DNA of 64,000 bases from an uncultured Bryobacterales bacterium (lineage in GTDB: Bacteria; Acidobacteriota; Terriglobia; Bryobacterales; Bryobacteraceae). The position numbers and the translations under genes are program-made. Positions 1-7,785 of the stretch are shown here, piece after piece (position 1 is the first letter of the stretch; the number at the start of each line of letters is the position of its first letter). Location: positions 1-64,000 of the forward strand of contig CALGAR010000117.1 in the NCBI GenBank assembly GCA_937959285.1. Reading direction: 5' to 3'. The notes beneath the pieces are model-generated. The model was given only the letters and a program-made list of their open reading frames with translations, searched no databases and was not told the DNA's origin.

Positions 1-595
1 CAATCCGGAGCGTGAGTGTTTCGTCGTAATTGCGGTTCACTAATTCCAGACCTGCTCCCGGCTGGATTCCGAGAGAATCGAGGAACTCCAGCAGACGCCG
101 GTCCCGCTCAAAGACGCTGACCACAACAGCCCGAGTCTCCGCCGGCAGCTCGTCGAGAGGGTGCAGTCCGCGGCGGCGGCGGTCTTCCGGCCGGTCGTGC
201 TCGACCCGATTTCCGTGCGGGCAGGGTCCGTGCATCCCAAGCTTCTCCACCAGACGTTTCTCGAAGTCCTCGGAAACCGCGTGCTCCAGCGCCTCCGCTT
301 CGTCGTGGACCTTATACCATTCCATTCCGAAGATCTCCGTCAGCATTCGCTCGATGAGGTGATGGCGGTTGAGGAGCCGATTGGCGATTTCGCGCCCCTG
401 TCGGGTCAATGTCAAATGCCCTTCTTTGCTCACCTCGATCAGGCCATCGCGCTTCAGGCGGCGGATCGCCATGGTGACGGCGGGAGCAGACACATTCAGC
501 CATCGCACCAGAGTGGCCGCGATTACCGTTTCACCCTCAGACTCCGCCTCCGCGATCGCCTTCAGATAATTCTCTTTGGAGATCGTAATCTTCAC
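1..595 (-). CDS. MntR/DtxR-family metal-dependent transcriptional regulator (partial, 3' end outside window)
   Basis: Read by translating the minus strand from a GTG at 595; about 198 codons are visible and the frame is still open at base 1. The N-terminus (VKITISKENYLKAIAEA) followed by a winged helix (APAVTMAIRRLKRDGLIEV) and the dimerisation segment HHLIERMLTEIFGMEWYKVHDEAEALEH fits the DtxR/MntR family. Where DtxR has Cys in its second metal ligand set, this protein has Glu (EALEH), as in Mn-responsive MntR; the usual Asp/Met ligand near residue 8-10 is Asn here. A FeoA-like C-terminal domain seems to start near residue 180 and is cut off. It is divergent from the tldD side and probably represses manganese or iron uptake genes that lie outside the window. 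Confidence 0.85.
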   Translation of the reverse strand, partial: MKITISKENYLKAIAEAESEGETVIAATLVRWLNVSAPAVTMAIRRLKRDGLIEVSKEGHLTLTRQGREIANRLLNRHHLIERMLTEIFGMEWYKVHDEAEALEHAVSEDFEKRLVEKLGMHGPCPHGNRVEHDRPEDRRRRGLHPLDELPAETRAVVVSVFERDRRLLEFLDSLGIQPGAGLELVNRNYDETLTLRI

Positions 596-607
596 GCTTC
601 GGAATGC

Positions 608-623
608 CAATCAGTTAAGATTG
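608..623. promoter_or_regulatory. Inverted repeat CAATC-N6-GATTG upstream of the MntR-like gene
   Basis: The arms CAATC and GATTG are perfect and separated by AGTTAA. The repeat lies 13 bp upstream of the GTG start of the metalloregulator, where an autoregulatory operator would be expected. It is short and does not match the MntR or DtxR consensus well, so the assignment is tentative. Confidence 0.25.
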
Positions 624-755
624 TAACCCGGGATGCGCCTTGCAATCCGCCAGCAAGGCTCAGACCGGTTGTCCGGTCGGGAAACCCGCTCCCGCAAGAA
701 GGGGCCGCCGAGTCGCCGCCCATCCCCCGCGAACCACATAGAAATCGTAAGATGC

Positions 756-772
756 AATACAGTATATGTATT
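756..772. promoter_or_regulatory. Inverted repeat AATACA-N5-TGTATT
   Basis: Six-base perfect arms with the 5-base centre GTATA lie in an AT-rich island in otherwise GC-rich intergenic DNA. It overlaps the proposed TTG start of the following small gene, so it could also be a promoter element (TATATG-like -10) for tldD about 300 bp downstream. Candidate operator only. Confidence 0.3.
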
Positions 773-1013
773 GGAGCAGTCCAATCTAAAGCTCTCTCAA
801 CCGGTGCGCGCCGAGTTGCTCGCGAACGGCTCTGCTACAGGCCTTGTGAGATCCATTCCCGCTGGAGAAGTGATTTTCGTATTAAGCGGTCCTCAGTCCG
901 ACGGGCACAGACTCGTCTCCTGGTCCGGCCGCACCTGGCTGGTCAGCGAATCCCACCTTATGAAAGACGGAGTGCCGATCTCACAGGACCGCCCGCCGCG
1001 CCTGAAGGCGTGA
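771..1013 (+). CDS. Small hypothetical protein, possibly SH3-like
   Basis: An 80-residue frame that can start at a TTG at 771 (LEQSNLKLSQPVRAELL) and ends 51 bp before tldD. The frame is open further upstream but the composition there is not protein-like. The part SIPAGEVIFVLSGPQSDGHR and the following WSGRTWLVSESHL look like short beta strands of an SH3-like domain, with hydrophobic and charged residues alternating as in real proteins. No start with a good ribosome binding site was found and no family was recognised. It may be co-transcribed with tldD. It could also be non-coding. Confidence 0.4.
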   Translation: MEQSNLKLSQPVRAELLANGSATGLVRSIPAGEVIFVLSGPQSDGHRLVSWSGRTWLVSESHLMKDGVPISQDRPPRLKA

Positions 1014-1064
1014 CCATCGAGCCGGTTGAGCGGGCTTGTATTCGCCGCATGATACCCTCAAAGT

Positions 1065-2495
1065 ATGGGGCTTAATGAAAGCTTCTTCGGCCAAAAGTTT
1101 GGCATCACAGAACGCGACCTCGAGAATTATCTAAGTGAAGCCCTGTCAGCGGGAGGGGACTACGCTGACCTTTACTTCGAGTACCTCGCGACCAGCTCCA
1201 TCAGCCTCGATGAATCGATTGTGAAAAGCGCGACGCAGGGGGTGTCGCTGGGAGTAGGAGTCCGCGTCATCAGCGGAGAGCGGACCGGCTACGCCTACAG
1301 CGACGATCTCAGCTCGGACAAGATTCGCAAGGCCGCTCGCACTGCCGCGCTCATCGCCTCCGGTCCCTCGAAGACGATCAAGACGGGCCTTGAGACGGTG
1401 AAAACGAAGGACCTTTACCCGGTACTGGTCCCGCCAATCGAGCGCAGCCTGGAAGAGCGAGTGGCTTTGGTGCGCCGAGCGGACGTAGCAGCGCGCGAAT
1501 ACGACCCGAGGGTTTTTCAGGTACAGGTGTCGTACGGGGACAGCCTGCGCCACGTTTTGATTGCTTCAAGCGACGGACGCCTCGCTTATGACCGCCAGCC
1601 GATGGCGCGGCTCAACGTCAGCGTCCTCGCGAAAGAAGAGCACGGGACGCCGCATCGTGGATATGCGGGAGGGGGAGGACGTGTCTCCCTCGATTTCTTC
1701 CTTACAGAGAAAACGCCGGAGTACTTCGCCCGGGAGGCGGCAAGACAGGCGATTATTCAGTTAAAGGCCGCGGAGACGCCCGCTGGAGAGACCACCGTTG
1801 TGCTCGGTCCCGGCTGGCCCGGAATCCTGCTGCACGAGGCCGTTGGACACGGCCTGGAAGCCGACTTCAACAGAAAGGGAGTTTCGGCTTTCTCAAACCG
1901 TATCGGCCAGCAGGTAGCCAGCCCGCTCTGTACAGTCGTTGACGACGGCACGATTCCAGGCCGCCGGGGTTCGTTGAACACCGACGACGAAGGGATTCCC
2001 ACCCAGCGCAACGTCCTCATCGAGAATGGCATCCTTCGCGGATACCTGACGGATAAGCTCTCCGGCCGGATCATGGGCCGCACCTCCACGGGTAGCGGAC
2101 GGCGCGAAAGCTATCAGCATATTCCCATGCCTCGCATGACGAACACCTTCATGCTGGCGGGAGAAAGCGACCCCGAAGAGATCATCCGCTCCGTGAAGAA
2201 GGGCATCTACTGCGCCACGTTCGGGGGCGGGCAGGTGGACATCACGAGCGGGAACTTCGTGTTCTCCGCCTCCGAAAGCTACCTGATCGAAGACGGAAAG
2301 CTGACTCGCCCGCTTCGCGATGCGACGCTGATCGGCAACGGGCCGGAGGCAATGCGTCACATCAGCATGGTGGGCAACGATCTCCGGCTCGACGAAGGCA
2401 TTGGCATCTGCGGCAAAGAGGGCCAGAGCGTTCCGGTTGGCGTGGGAATCCCCACAGTCAGAATTGATCGGATGACGGTTGGAGGCACCGCCTAG
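1065..2495 (+). CDS. tldD: TldD metalloprotease subunit
   Basis: 476 residues, the normal size for TldD. The zinc-binding motif HEAVGHGLEAD lies at residues 257-267 (His257, His261 and Glu266 of HExxxH...E type), which is the hallmark of the active TldD subunit. TldD pairs with TldE (PmbA) to form a cytoplasmic protease that trims unfolded leader peptides of RiPPs such as microcin B17 and degrades CcdA in E. coli. The partner gene starts 22 bp downstream. No RiPP precursor is recognisable nearby, so the substrate here is unknown. The ATG at 1065 has only a weak ribosome binding site. Confidence 0.95.
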   Translation: MGLNESFFGQKFGITERDLENYLSEALSAGGDYADLYFEYLATSSISLDESIVKSATQGVSLGVGVRVISGERTGYAYSDDLSSDKIRKAARTAALIASGPSKTIKTGLETVKTKDLYPVLVPPIERSLEERVALVRRADVAAREYDPRVFQVQVSYGDSLRHVLIASSDGRLAYDRQPMARLNVSVLAKEEHGTPHRGYAGGGGRVSLDFFLTEKTPEYFAREAARQAIIQLKAAETPAGETTVVLGPGWPGILLHEAVGHGLEADFNRKGVSAFSNRIGQQVASPLCTVVDDGTIPGRRGSLNTDDEGIPTQRNVLIENGILRGYLTDKLSGRIMGRTSTGSGRRESYQHIPMPRMTNTFMLAGESDPEEIIRSVKKGIYCATFGGGQVDITSGNFVFSASESYLIEDGKLTRPLRDATLIGNGPEAMRHISMVGNDLRLDEGIGICGKEGQSVPVGVGIPTVRIDRMTVGGTA

Positions 2496-2517
2496 CGCCG
2501 CTGCGCAATAGAGAACC

Positions 2518-3870
2518 ATGAGCAATCACCCATACGAAGAGTTGGCCGCCCGCGTGGTGCGCCTGGCGCTGGAGCGCGGGGCTACGGACGCGGAATGCAC
2601 CGTAGTGGAAGGCGATGAGTTCTCCGTGAACATCCGGATGCAGGATGTGGAGAGCTTGAAGGAGGCCGGATCAAGAGGGGTCGGCCTCCGCGTCCTGCAG
2701 GGCAAAAGGACCGGATCTGCATACACCTCGGATCTTTCCGATGACGGGATCGACCGTATGATCCGCTCCGCGATGGATCTTGTGGCGGTCACCACCGAGG
2801 ATCCGTACGCCGGCCTGCCAGACCCCTCCGAGCTCGGTTCGCTATCGGCAGACCTTGGCCTCTTTTCGGACGATATCCCCCAGCTCAAAACGGAGTTCAA
2901 GATTGAGCAGGCCCGCAGGGCCGAGGAAGCGGCGCTTGCATTCGACCCTAGAATCGCGAACTCCGAGGGAGCCTCCTTCGACTCGTACACTGGAATTCGC
3001 GCCTTCGCCAACTCCCGTGGATTCAGCGGAAGCTATAGATCAAGCTCATGCTCCATCAGCGCGGTGCCGGTGGCCCGGCAAGGCGAATCGATGGAACGCG
3101 ACTACTGGTACTCCGTTGCCCGGGGCTATGCCGGTCTTGAAGACGCGGCCGAAATCGGCAGGAAGGCCGCACAGCGGGCGATCCGGCGCCTTGGCGCCCG
3201 GAAGGTTGCCACGCAGAAGGCGCCCGTCGTCTTTGACCCGCGCGTAGCCCGCAGCCTGCTTGACAACATCTTCGAGGCGGTCAACGGCGATGCGGTTTAT
3301 CGAAAAGCTTCGTTCCTTGCCGGCAAGCTAGGGGAAAAAATTGCGTCGGAGAAGGTGACGGTCATCGACGACGCAACGATTCCTTTCCTCTTCGGAAGCT
3401 CGCCCTTTGACGACGAGGGCGTGCCATCCCGGCGCACGGTGGTGATTGAAAAAGGTGTGCTCAAAAGCTATCTGCTGAATACGTATACCGCGCGGAAGCT
3501 AGGCATGAAGACCACCGGAAACGCTTCGCGAGGGATCACCGGCAGCGCGGGGATCGGCCACGGTAACTTCTACCTCGAAAAGGGCGATATTTCGCCCGAA
3601 AAGTTGATTGCCTCGGTGAAGAACGGATTCTACGTGACCGAGCTCATGGGTTTCGGAGTGAACACTGTCACCGGGGATTATTCCCGTGGAGCGGCAGGGT
3701 TGTGGATTGAGGACGGAGAACTGGCGTATCCTGTGTCGGAGGTCACCATCGCCGGAAATCTGAAGCAGATGCTGTGTGACGTCGAAGCCGTCGCCGACGA
3801 CCTGGAGTTCCGCGGGTCCGTAGCGGCGCCAACCCTGTTGATCGGCGAGATGACTATCAGCGGTCACTGA
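2518..3870 (+). CDS. tldE: TldE/PmbA, partner subunit of the TldD/E protease
   Basis: 450 residues and clearly related to TldD (shared GVGLRVLQGKRTGSAYTSDL and C-terminal ISGNL-type segments), but the HExxxH zinc motif is absent, as expected for the non-catalytic TldE/PmbA subunit. It follows tldD by 22 bp on the same strand, the usual arrangement for the heterodimer in many bacteria. The next gene begins 2 bp after its stop, so the operon continues. Confidence 0.93.
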   Translation: MSNHPYEELAARVVRLALERGATDAECTVVEGDEFSVNIRMQDVESLKEAGSRGVGLRVLQGKRTGSAYTSDLSDDGIDRMIRSAMDLVAVTTEDPYAGLPDPSELGSLSADLGLFSDDIPQLKTEFKIEQARRAEEAALAFDPRIANSEGASFDSYTGIRAFANSRGFSGSYRSSSCSISAVPVARQGESMERDYWYSVARGYAGLEDAAEIGRKAAQRAIRRLGARKVATQKAPVVFDPRVARSLLDNIFEAVNGDAVYRKASFLAGKLGEKIASEKVTVIDDATIPFLFGSSPFDDEGVPSRRTVVIEKGVLKSYLLNTYTARKLGMKTTGNASRGITGSAGIGHGNFYLEKGDISPEKLIASVKNGFYVTELMGFGVNTVTGDYSRGAAGLWIEDGELAYPVSEVTIAGNLKQMLCDVEAVADDLEFRGSVAAPTLLIGEMTISGH

Positions 3871-3872
3871 CA

Positions 3873-4352
3873 ATGACGGAACACCAACGGAATCTCAGCC
3901 GCCGCGGTAGTGCGGCCCTCGTAGTTGCCATCGTTCTCGTAATTGTACTTGTCGCCGGCGGAGCGATCTGGATGTTTTATGCCAGAAGAGGAGGGCAGGA
4001 GGCCACGAGAACGTTAACGCCCGAAGGGAAAGCCTATGTGCGGAACCTGCCGTTGAGTGATGTCGACATGAAAGCCACCGAGAGCTTTCTGGAACAGCAA
4101 CTCGTAGAGATTACAGGCAAGATCACCAACAGCGGCGACCGCGCAGTGCGATTCGTGGAAGTCGAGTGCATCTTCTACGATCCCTATCAGAACGTCATCT
4201 TCCGGCAGCGCGTTCCAATCGTACGGGCTCAATACGGTCCGCTCAAGCCGGGCGACACGCGGCCCTTCCGTCTTCCATTCGACGAGATCCCGCCGAACTG
4301 GAACCAAGGCCTCCCCCAGATGGTGATTTCGCAGTTGGAGTTCGCGGAATAA
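3873..4352 (+). CDS. Membrane-anchored protein with FxLYD/DUF2393-like domain
   Basis: 159 residues. Residues 13-35 form one transmembrane segment (ALVVAIVLVIVLVAGGAIWMF) after a short basic cytoplasmic tail, so the rest should be outside the inner membrane. Residues about 70-155 (ITGKITNSGDRAVRFVEVE, then FYDPYQNVIF and LKPGDTRPFRLPF) read as an immunoglobulin-like beta-sandwich of the FxLYD/DUF2393 kind. Starts 2 bp after tldE, so likely translated with it. Role unknown. Confidence 0.75.
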   Translation: MTEHQRNLSRRGSAALVVAIVLVIVLVAGGAIWMFYARRGGQEATRTLTPEGKAYVRNLPLSDVDMKATESFLEQQLVEITGKITNSGDRAVRFVEVECIFYDPYQNVIFRQRVPIVRAQYGPLKPGDTRPFRLPFDEIPPNWNQGLPQMVISQLEFAE

Positions 4353-4370
4353 CCGCAGGAGCTTCTGAAA

Positions 4371-4739
4371 ATGGCTCAAGTTCTGCTTGTTGAGGACGAC
4401 CGCGACCAGTTGGAAGTTCGGAAGCTTCTGCTAGAACGGGAAGGCCACGCCGTCGTGACGGCGATGACAACCGAGGAGGCTTTGCGGCACGCAAAGGAGC
4501 GCCAGGTCGATCTTGTGCTGATGGACCTCCGGCTCCCCACCGCCGAGGATGGCCTCCGGCTGATCCGCGCCTTGCGGGAACACGACGCACAACTACGGAT
4601 TCTGGTGATGAGCGGCTGGACGGAGGATCTGATGAAGGCCCCCGAAGCAGCGATGATCGACAAGTGCCTGCGGAAGCCGGCTCGCTCCGCTCAGATCATC
4701 GGCGCGGTTCGAAGCCTCTCCCGCGCTTCAGGTGGGTAA
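4371..4739 (+). CDS. Single-domain response regulator
   Basis: 122 residues consisting only of a receiver domain: acidic pair Glu8/Asp9-Asp10 (LLVEDDRDQ), phosphoacceptor Asp52 (LVLMDLRLP), Ser81 in LVMSGW, and Lys102 (CLRKP). There is no output domain, so it should work by phosphorylation-dependent protein contact, like CheY or Spo0F. No histidine kinase is nearby. It is 18 bp downstream of the previous gene and its stop overlaps the start of the next (TAATG), so it belongs to the tldD-tldE transcription unit. Confidence 0.88.
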   Translation: MAQVLLVEDDRDQLEVRKLLLEREGHAVVTAMTTEEALRHAKERQVDLVLMDLRLPTAEDGLRLIRALREHDAQLRILVMSGWTEDLMKAPEAAMIDKCLRKPARSAQIIGAVRSLSRASGG

Positions 4740-5017
4740 TGGATCTCAGCGAACTGGAAAAGAAGCTGGCGACTGAAGGCAGCCTCGCCCTGAAAGTAAA
4801 AGTCATTCCAAAGAGCCAGCGGACCGAGATCTCGGGCTGGATGCCTGACGGCGCCCTCAAAGTCAAAGTAGCAGCAGCGCCGGAGAAAGGGCGCGCCAAC
4901 ACCGCATTGTGCGCGTTTCTCGCTCAGACGTTCGGCGTTCCTCAACGAAATGTGGCGATTGTCGCGGGCGAGACGTCGCACTCCAAGCAAATCCGCATCA
5001 CTCGCCCCGCGCGCTAA
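4739..5017 (+). CDS. YggU/DUF167 family protein
   Basis: 92 residues from the ATG at 4739, which overlaps the stop of the response regulator gene. The sequence LALKVKVIPKSQRTEISGW, then DGALKVKVAAAPEKGRAN and the C-terminal VAIVAGETSHSKQIRI match the DUF167/YggU fold, a small conserved alpha/beta protein of unknown function found across bacteria and in human C15orf40. The frame is open further upstream, but that part overlaps the previous gene and does not resemble the family, so this start is preferred. Confidence 0.88.
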   Translation: MDLSELEKKLATEGSLALKVKVIPKSQRTEISGWMPDGALKVKVAAAPEKGRANTALCAFLAQTFGVPQRNVAIVAGETSHSKQIRITRPAR

Positions 5018-5024
5018 GAGTGCT

Positions 5025-6476
5025 TCAGCTTCCAGGTTTCGGCGCCATGACCATGCGCAAGCCTTCAAAGCGGACAAGGTGGGAAAATTCGTTGAGCTTC
5101 GCGAGAAGCTCCGGATGAGTCTTTGCGCGGAAGACTTTAAGATCGGGATCTTGAAGACTGAGCCGCATGATAAACAGGGGTGTCCATTCGTCTGGGTCGA
5201 ATGGATCGTCAAGGAGCATGACGGTCGATTCCTTGGGGAACTGGAACTCAGGCATCTGATCGATCATGGCGTCGATCCGTGCCGCGTGGGGAACATTCCA
5301 GTCGAACATCCTGGGCCGGTGCGGCGCAAACACCAGCGTCAAGGCAACAGCGGCCGCCGCAGGCACCGCAACCCGGATCCACGTCTCCGGCATTAGTTGA
5401 CGGCCCCACGCACGCACCGGTATTACTTGAATCCCTGTGCGGATCCGCACCAGGACCTCCGCGAAGTAGAGCGAAAGCCCGAACAGAGGCAGATACAGGG
5501 CAAACAGCCCTCTCGGGAGAATGAAGGCAAGGGGAAGCTCGCCGATGAGAAACATCCCCAGCCCAAAGAGCATCGCTCGTGACCGCAGCCGCAGCGCAAT
5601 CAGCAGCATCGCTGCAACAGACAAGGCGATCGAGCGAAAGGTGGCGGCGAAGGGCTCCATCAAGAGGAGCTGGCTGACGTACCACCGCCAGTTGCGGCGG
5701 TAGACCTCCCAGGAGAAGACAGGCGTATATGCCTCGTTTCCCACGTAGGAAGGAACAGCAGCGCGGGACCATGCGAAGATGGCGGCGATGACCAGGAGGA
5801 GCACTGCCGGGCGGCCTTCCCTGGCTAGCCACCGTAAGCTCGCGCGAAGCGAGAGTTCCTTCGGGGGATGCCATAGCGCCTCGTAGAGCAGAAGCAATAC
5901 CGGCAGCGTAATCGCCACTTCCTTCGACCCGAGGGCAAGGATGAACAAACCGGCCAGCACAAAGATGTTAGACAAGGCAGGAAGCGTTCCCCTCAGCCGG
6001 ATCCGCAGGTAATACCCGAAGGACGCAGAGAAAAACGTGTACGCGAGGACATCGTAAACCGTACCCGAGCTGTAGTAGAGGTCGGACATCCGCACATGAA
6101 AACTGCCCAGGAGCGCGGTAAGCCAGCCGGTCTCGGCAGATTTGGTAATGAGGGAGGAAACCCAGTAGGCCAGAACAATGTTGAGACCGAGGAAGAGCAT
6201 GCAGACTGCACGGTAGGGGAAAGGGTCCAGACCGGCAAGCGCAAAGATGCTGCGGTAGAAGAGGGCGCCGACCGGACGGTAAAAAGGCTCAAAGAAAACG
6301 ACGGCGGATTTGAGGACGAGACCGAGAGGTGCGGACCATGCCCCGTACAGGTTCATCAGATCGTCTGGCGTGAACCGAGCATAGATCCCGTCTCCCGCAT
6401 TCCATAGGAAGAAGCAGAACACGATAACGGCGGATGCCGCTGCGGCAAATCTGCCTTGGGCCGGTTTCGTTCTCAT
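5025..6476 (-). CDS. Polytopic membrane protein, glycosyltransferase-like
   Basis: 483 residues from the ATG at 6476, which overlaps the stop of the upstream phosphatase gene (ATGA). About ten hydrophobic segments are visible, starting with SAVIVFCFFLWNAGDGIY. After the first segment comes FTPDDLMNLYGAW, an Asp-Asp motif in the first external loop like that of GT-C glycosyltransferases (PMT/ArnT type). The C-terminal 100 residues are soluble and should face the periplasm. Function as a lipid-linked sugar transferase is an inference; it could be any large acidobacterial membrane protein of this architecture. Confidence 0.7.
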   Translation of the reverse strand: MRTKPAQGRFAAAASAVIVFCFFLWNAGDGIYARFTPDDLMNLYGAWSAPLGLVLKSAVVFFEPFYRPVGALFYRSIFALAGLDPFPYRAVCMLFLGLNIVLAYWVSSLITKSAETGWLTALLGSFHVRMSDLYYSSGTVYDVLAYTFFSASFGYYLRIRLRGTLPALSNIFVLAGLFILALGSKEVAITLPVLLLLYEALWHPPKELSLRASLRWLAREGRPAVLLLVIAAIFAWSRAAVPSYVGNEAYTPVFSWEVYRRNWRWYVSQLLLMEPFAATFRSIALSVAAMLLIALRLRSRAMLFGLGMFLIGELPLAFILPRGLFALYLPLFGLSLYFAEVLVRIRTGIQVIPVRAWGRQLMPETWIRVAVPAAAAVALTLVFAPHRPRMFDWNVPHAARIDAMIDQMPEFQFPKESTVMLLDDPFDPDEWTPLFIMRLSLQDPDLKVFRAKTHPELLAKLNEFSHLVRFEGLRMVMAPKPGS

Positions 6477-7159
6477 CGCGGCGACGGTCCCGCTGCATCC
6501 AGCCGCGACTGCCTGCGGTCGAGAACCAAGTCCGCCAGCTCCTCCATGCGATTCACCAACAGATCCGGAGGCTCCTCTTCGAATCCCTCCGGCTGGAATC
6601 CGTAGGTCACCCCGCAGCAAAGGATGCCCGCATTTCGCGCCGTCCGGACGTCCACCGCGCTGTCGCCCACCATCATCGCCAGTTGCCGGTCGACACCGGA
6701 TTCTTCCAGCAACATCTCTACGCCAATCGGGTGCGGCTTCTTGTGCTCGAAGCTGTTGCCTCCGTAGACCTGGAAGAAATGCGTGCCGACTCCAAGTCCG
6801 TTGAGAATGTCCTTGCTAATCCTCACCGGCTTGTTGGTGAGCACCGCCATCTTGACGCCGTGCTCGCGCAAGCGGTCAAGCGATTTGCGCACGCCGGGAT
6901 ACAGCCGCGTATGGTCCAGCATGTGCTTCCGGTAGTAGTCCAGAAAGTAGTCGAGGGCCCGCTGCACATCATCCTCGGATGCTTCGGGTCCCATGGCCCG
7001 GCGTATCAGGACGGGCGCCCCGTTGCCCACATACGTGGCGATCAGCTCGTGTGAAAGCGGCGGCATCCCCATGAAATCTCGCGTAGCGTTCACGGAGTGC
7101 GCCAGATCAAGCTGGGAATCGATCAGCGTCCCGTCCAGATCAAAGATGAGAAGGTCCAT
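6473..7159 (-). CDS. gph: HAD-family phosphoglycolate phosphatase
   Basis: 228 residues. HAD motif I is FDLDGTLIDS (nucleophile Asp7, Asp9), motif II is VLTNKP, motif III the Lys in EHKKPHP, and motif IV MVGDSAVDVRTARNAG. The helical cap between motifs I and II is of the Gph/PGP type, so hydrolysis of 2-phosphoglycolate is the best guess, but related HAD enzymes with other phosphate esters cannot be excluded. It lies 59 bp after cvpA in the purC-cvpA-gph direction. Confidence 0.85.
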   Translation of the reverse strand: MDLLIFDLDGTLIDSQLDLAHSVNATRDFMGMPPLSHELIATYVGNGAPVLIRRAMGPEASEDDVQRALDYFLDYYRKHMLDHTRLYPGVRKSLDRLREHGVKMAVLTNKPVRISKDILNGLGVGTHFFQVYGGNSFEHKKPHPIGVEMLLEESGVDRQLAMMVGDSAVDVRTARNAGILCCGVTYGFQPEGFEEEPPDLLVNRMEELADLVLDRRQSRLDAAGPSPR

Positions 7160-7218
7160 TACTGTATAGGATGCAACAGCGCGGAGAGACTCGACCGCCG
7201 CCGCGTGACAATCTGGTG

Positions 7219-7785
7219 TCAGATCTGGTGTGTCGGCAGGCGTTGGACGCCTTTACGGAGCATCTTCGACCACGTCTTCTTGACGTGCTCGTAGCTTGCG
7301 GCGAAGCCGTCTCTGAGCTCGCGAGGGGCAATCGCCGCCAGGACCGAAGCCGCTTCAATTACATAAGGTGACAGGCGCGACTGCACGACCGCGGAAGGAG
7401 GCGGACCAGGAGTGAACGCCATGATCGCCATTAGGAGGGCGATGGCAATCAGGAGGCCGCGGACAAGTCCGAATGCCGCCCCTACGGCACGGTCGAGCCA
7501 ACCGAGGCCAGCCGCTTTGAAGAGCTTCGAGACGATCCACCCAAGAAGGGAACCTGCAATCAGCGCCGAGACCAGCACGGCGAAGAAGCCAAGCAGATTT
7601 GCCAGGGATCGCGAACCGACAACCGGAGCAAACAGGGATCCCGCCGTCCCATAAAACCATACGCCCAGCACGATGCCCGCGACAGCAGCAGCTATGCCGA
7701 TTCCCAGCCGGGCGAAACCCTTCGTTATGCCGGTGATCACCGAGAGTGCAATCACACCGCCGAGCAGGATGTCCAGCCAGTTCAC
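7219..7785 (-). CDS. cvpA: CvpA family membrane protein
   Basis: 188 residues starting with GTG at 7785. Four transmembrane segments are visible, beginning with WLDILLGGVIALSVITG, followed by a C-terminal amphipathic tail. This is the CvpA (colicin V production) family, often found next to purine genes; here it overlaps the stop of purC by 4 bp (GTGA). CvpA is linked to envelope homeostasis in enterobacteria, but its molecular activity is unknown. Confidence 0.85.
   Translation of the reverse strand: MNWLDILLGGVIALSVITGITKGFARLGIGIAAAVAGIVLGVWFYGTAGSLFAPVVGSRSLANLLGFFAVLVSALIAGSLLGWIVSKLFKAAGLGWLDRAVGAAFGLVRGLLIAIALLMAIMAFTPGPPPSAVVQSRLSPYVIEAASVLAAIAPRELRDGFAASYEHVKKTWSKMLRKGVQRLPTHQI

Noticed and set aside
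161..1075. Long plus-strand open frame of 304 codons antisense to the MntR-like gene
   Set aside because: The minus-strand reading gives an unmistakable MntR/DtxR-like protein; the plus-strand frame is Arg/Pro-rich with no domain.
5025..6620. Longer version of the membrane protein starting at 6620
   Set aside because: The extra N-terminus overlaps the HAD phosphatase and is Gly/Arg-rich; ATG at 6476 with the ATGA overlap is natural.
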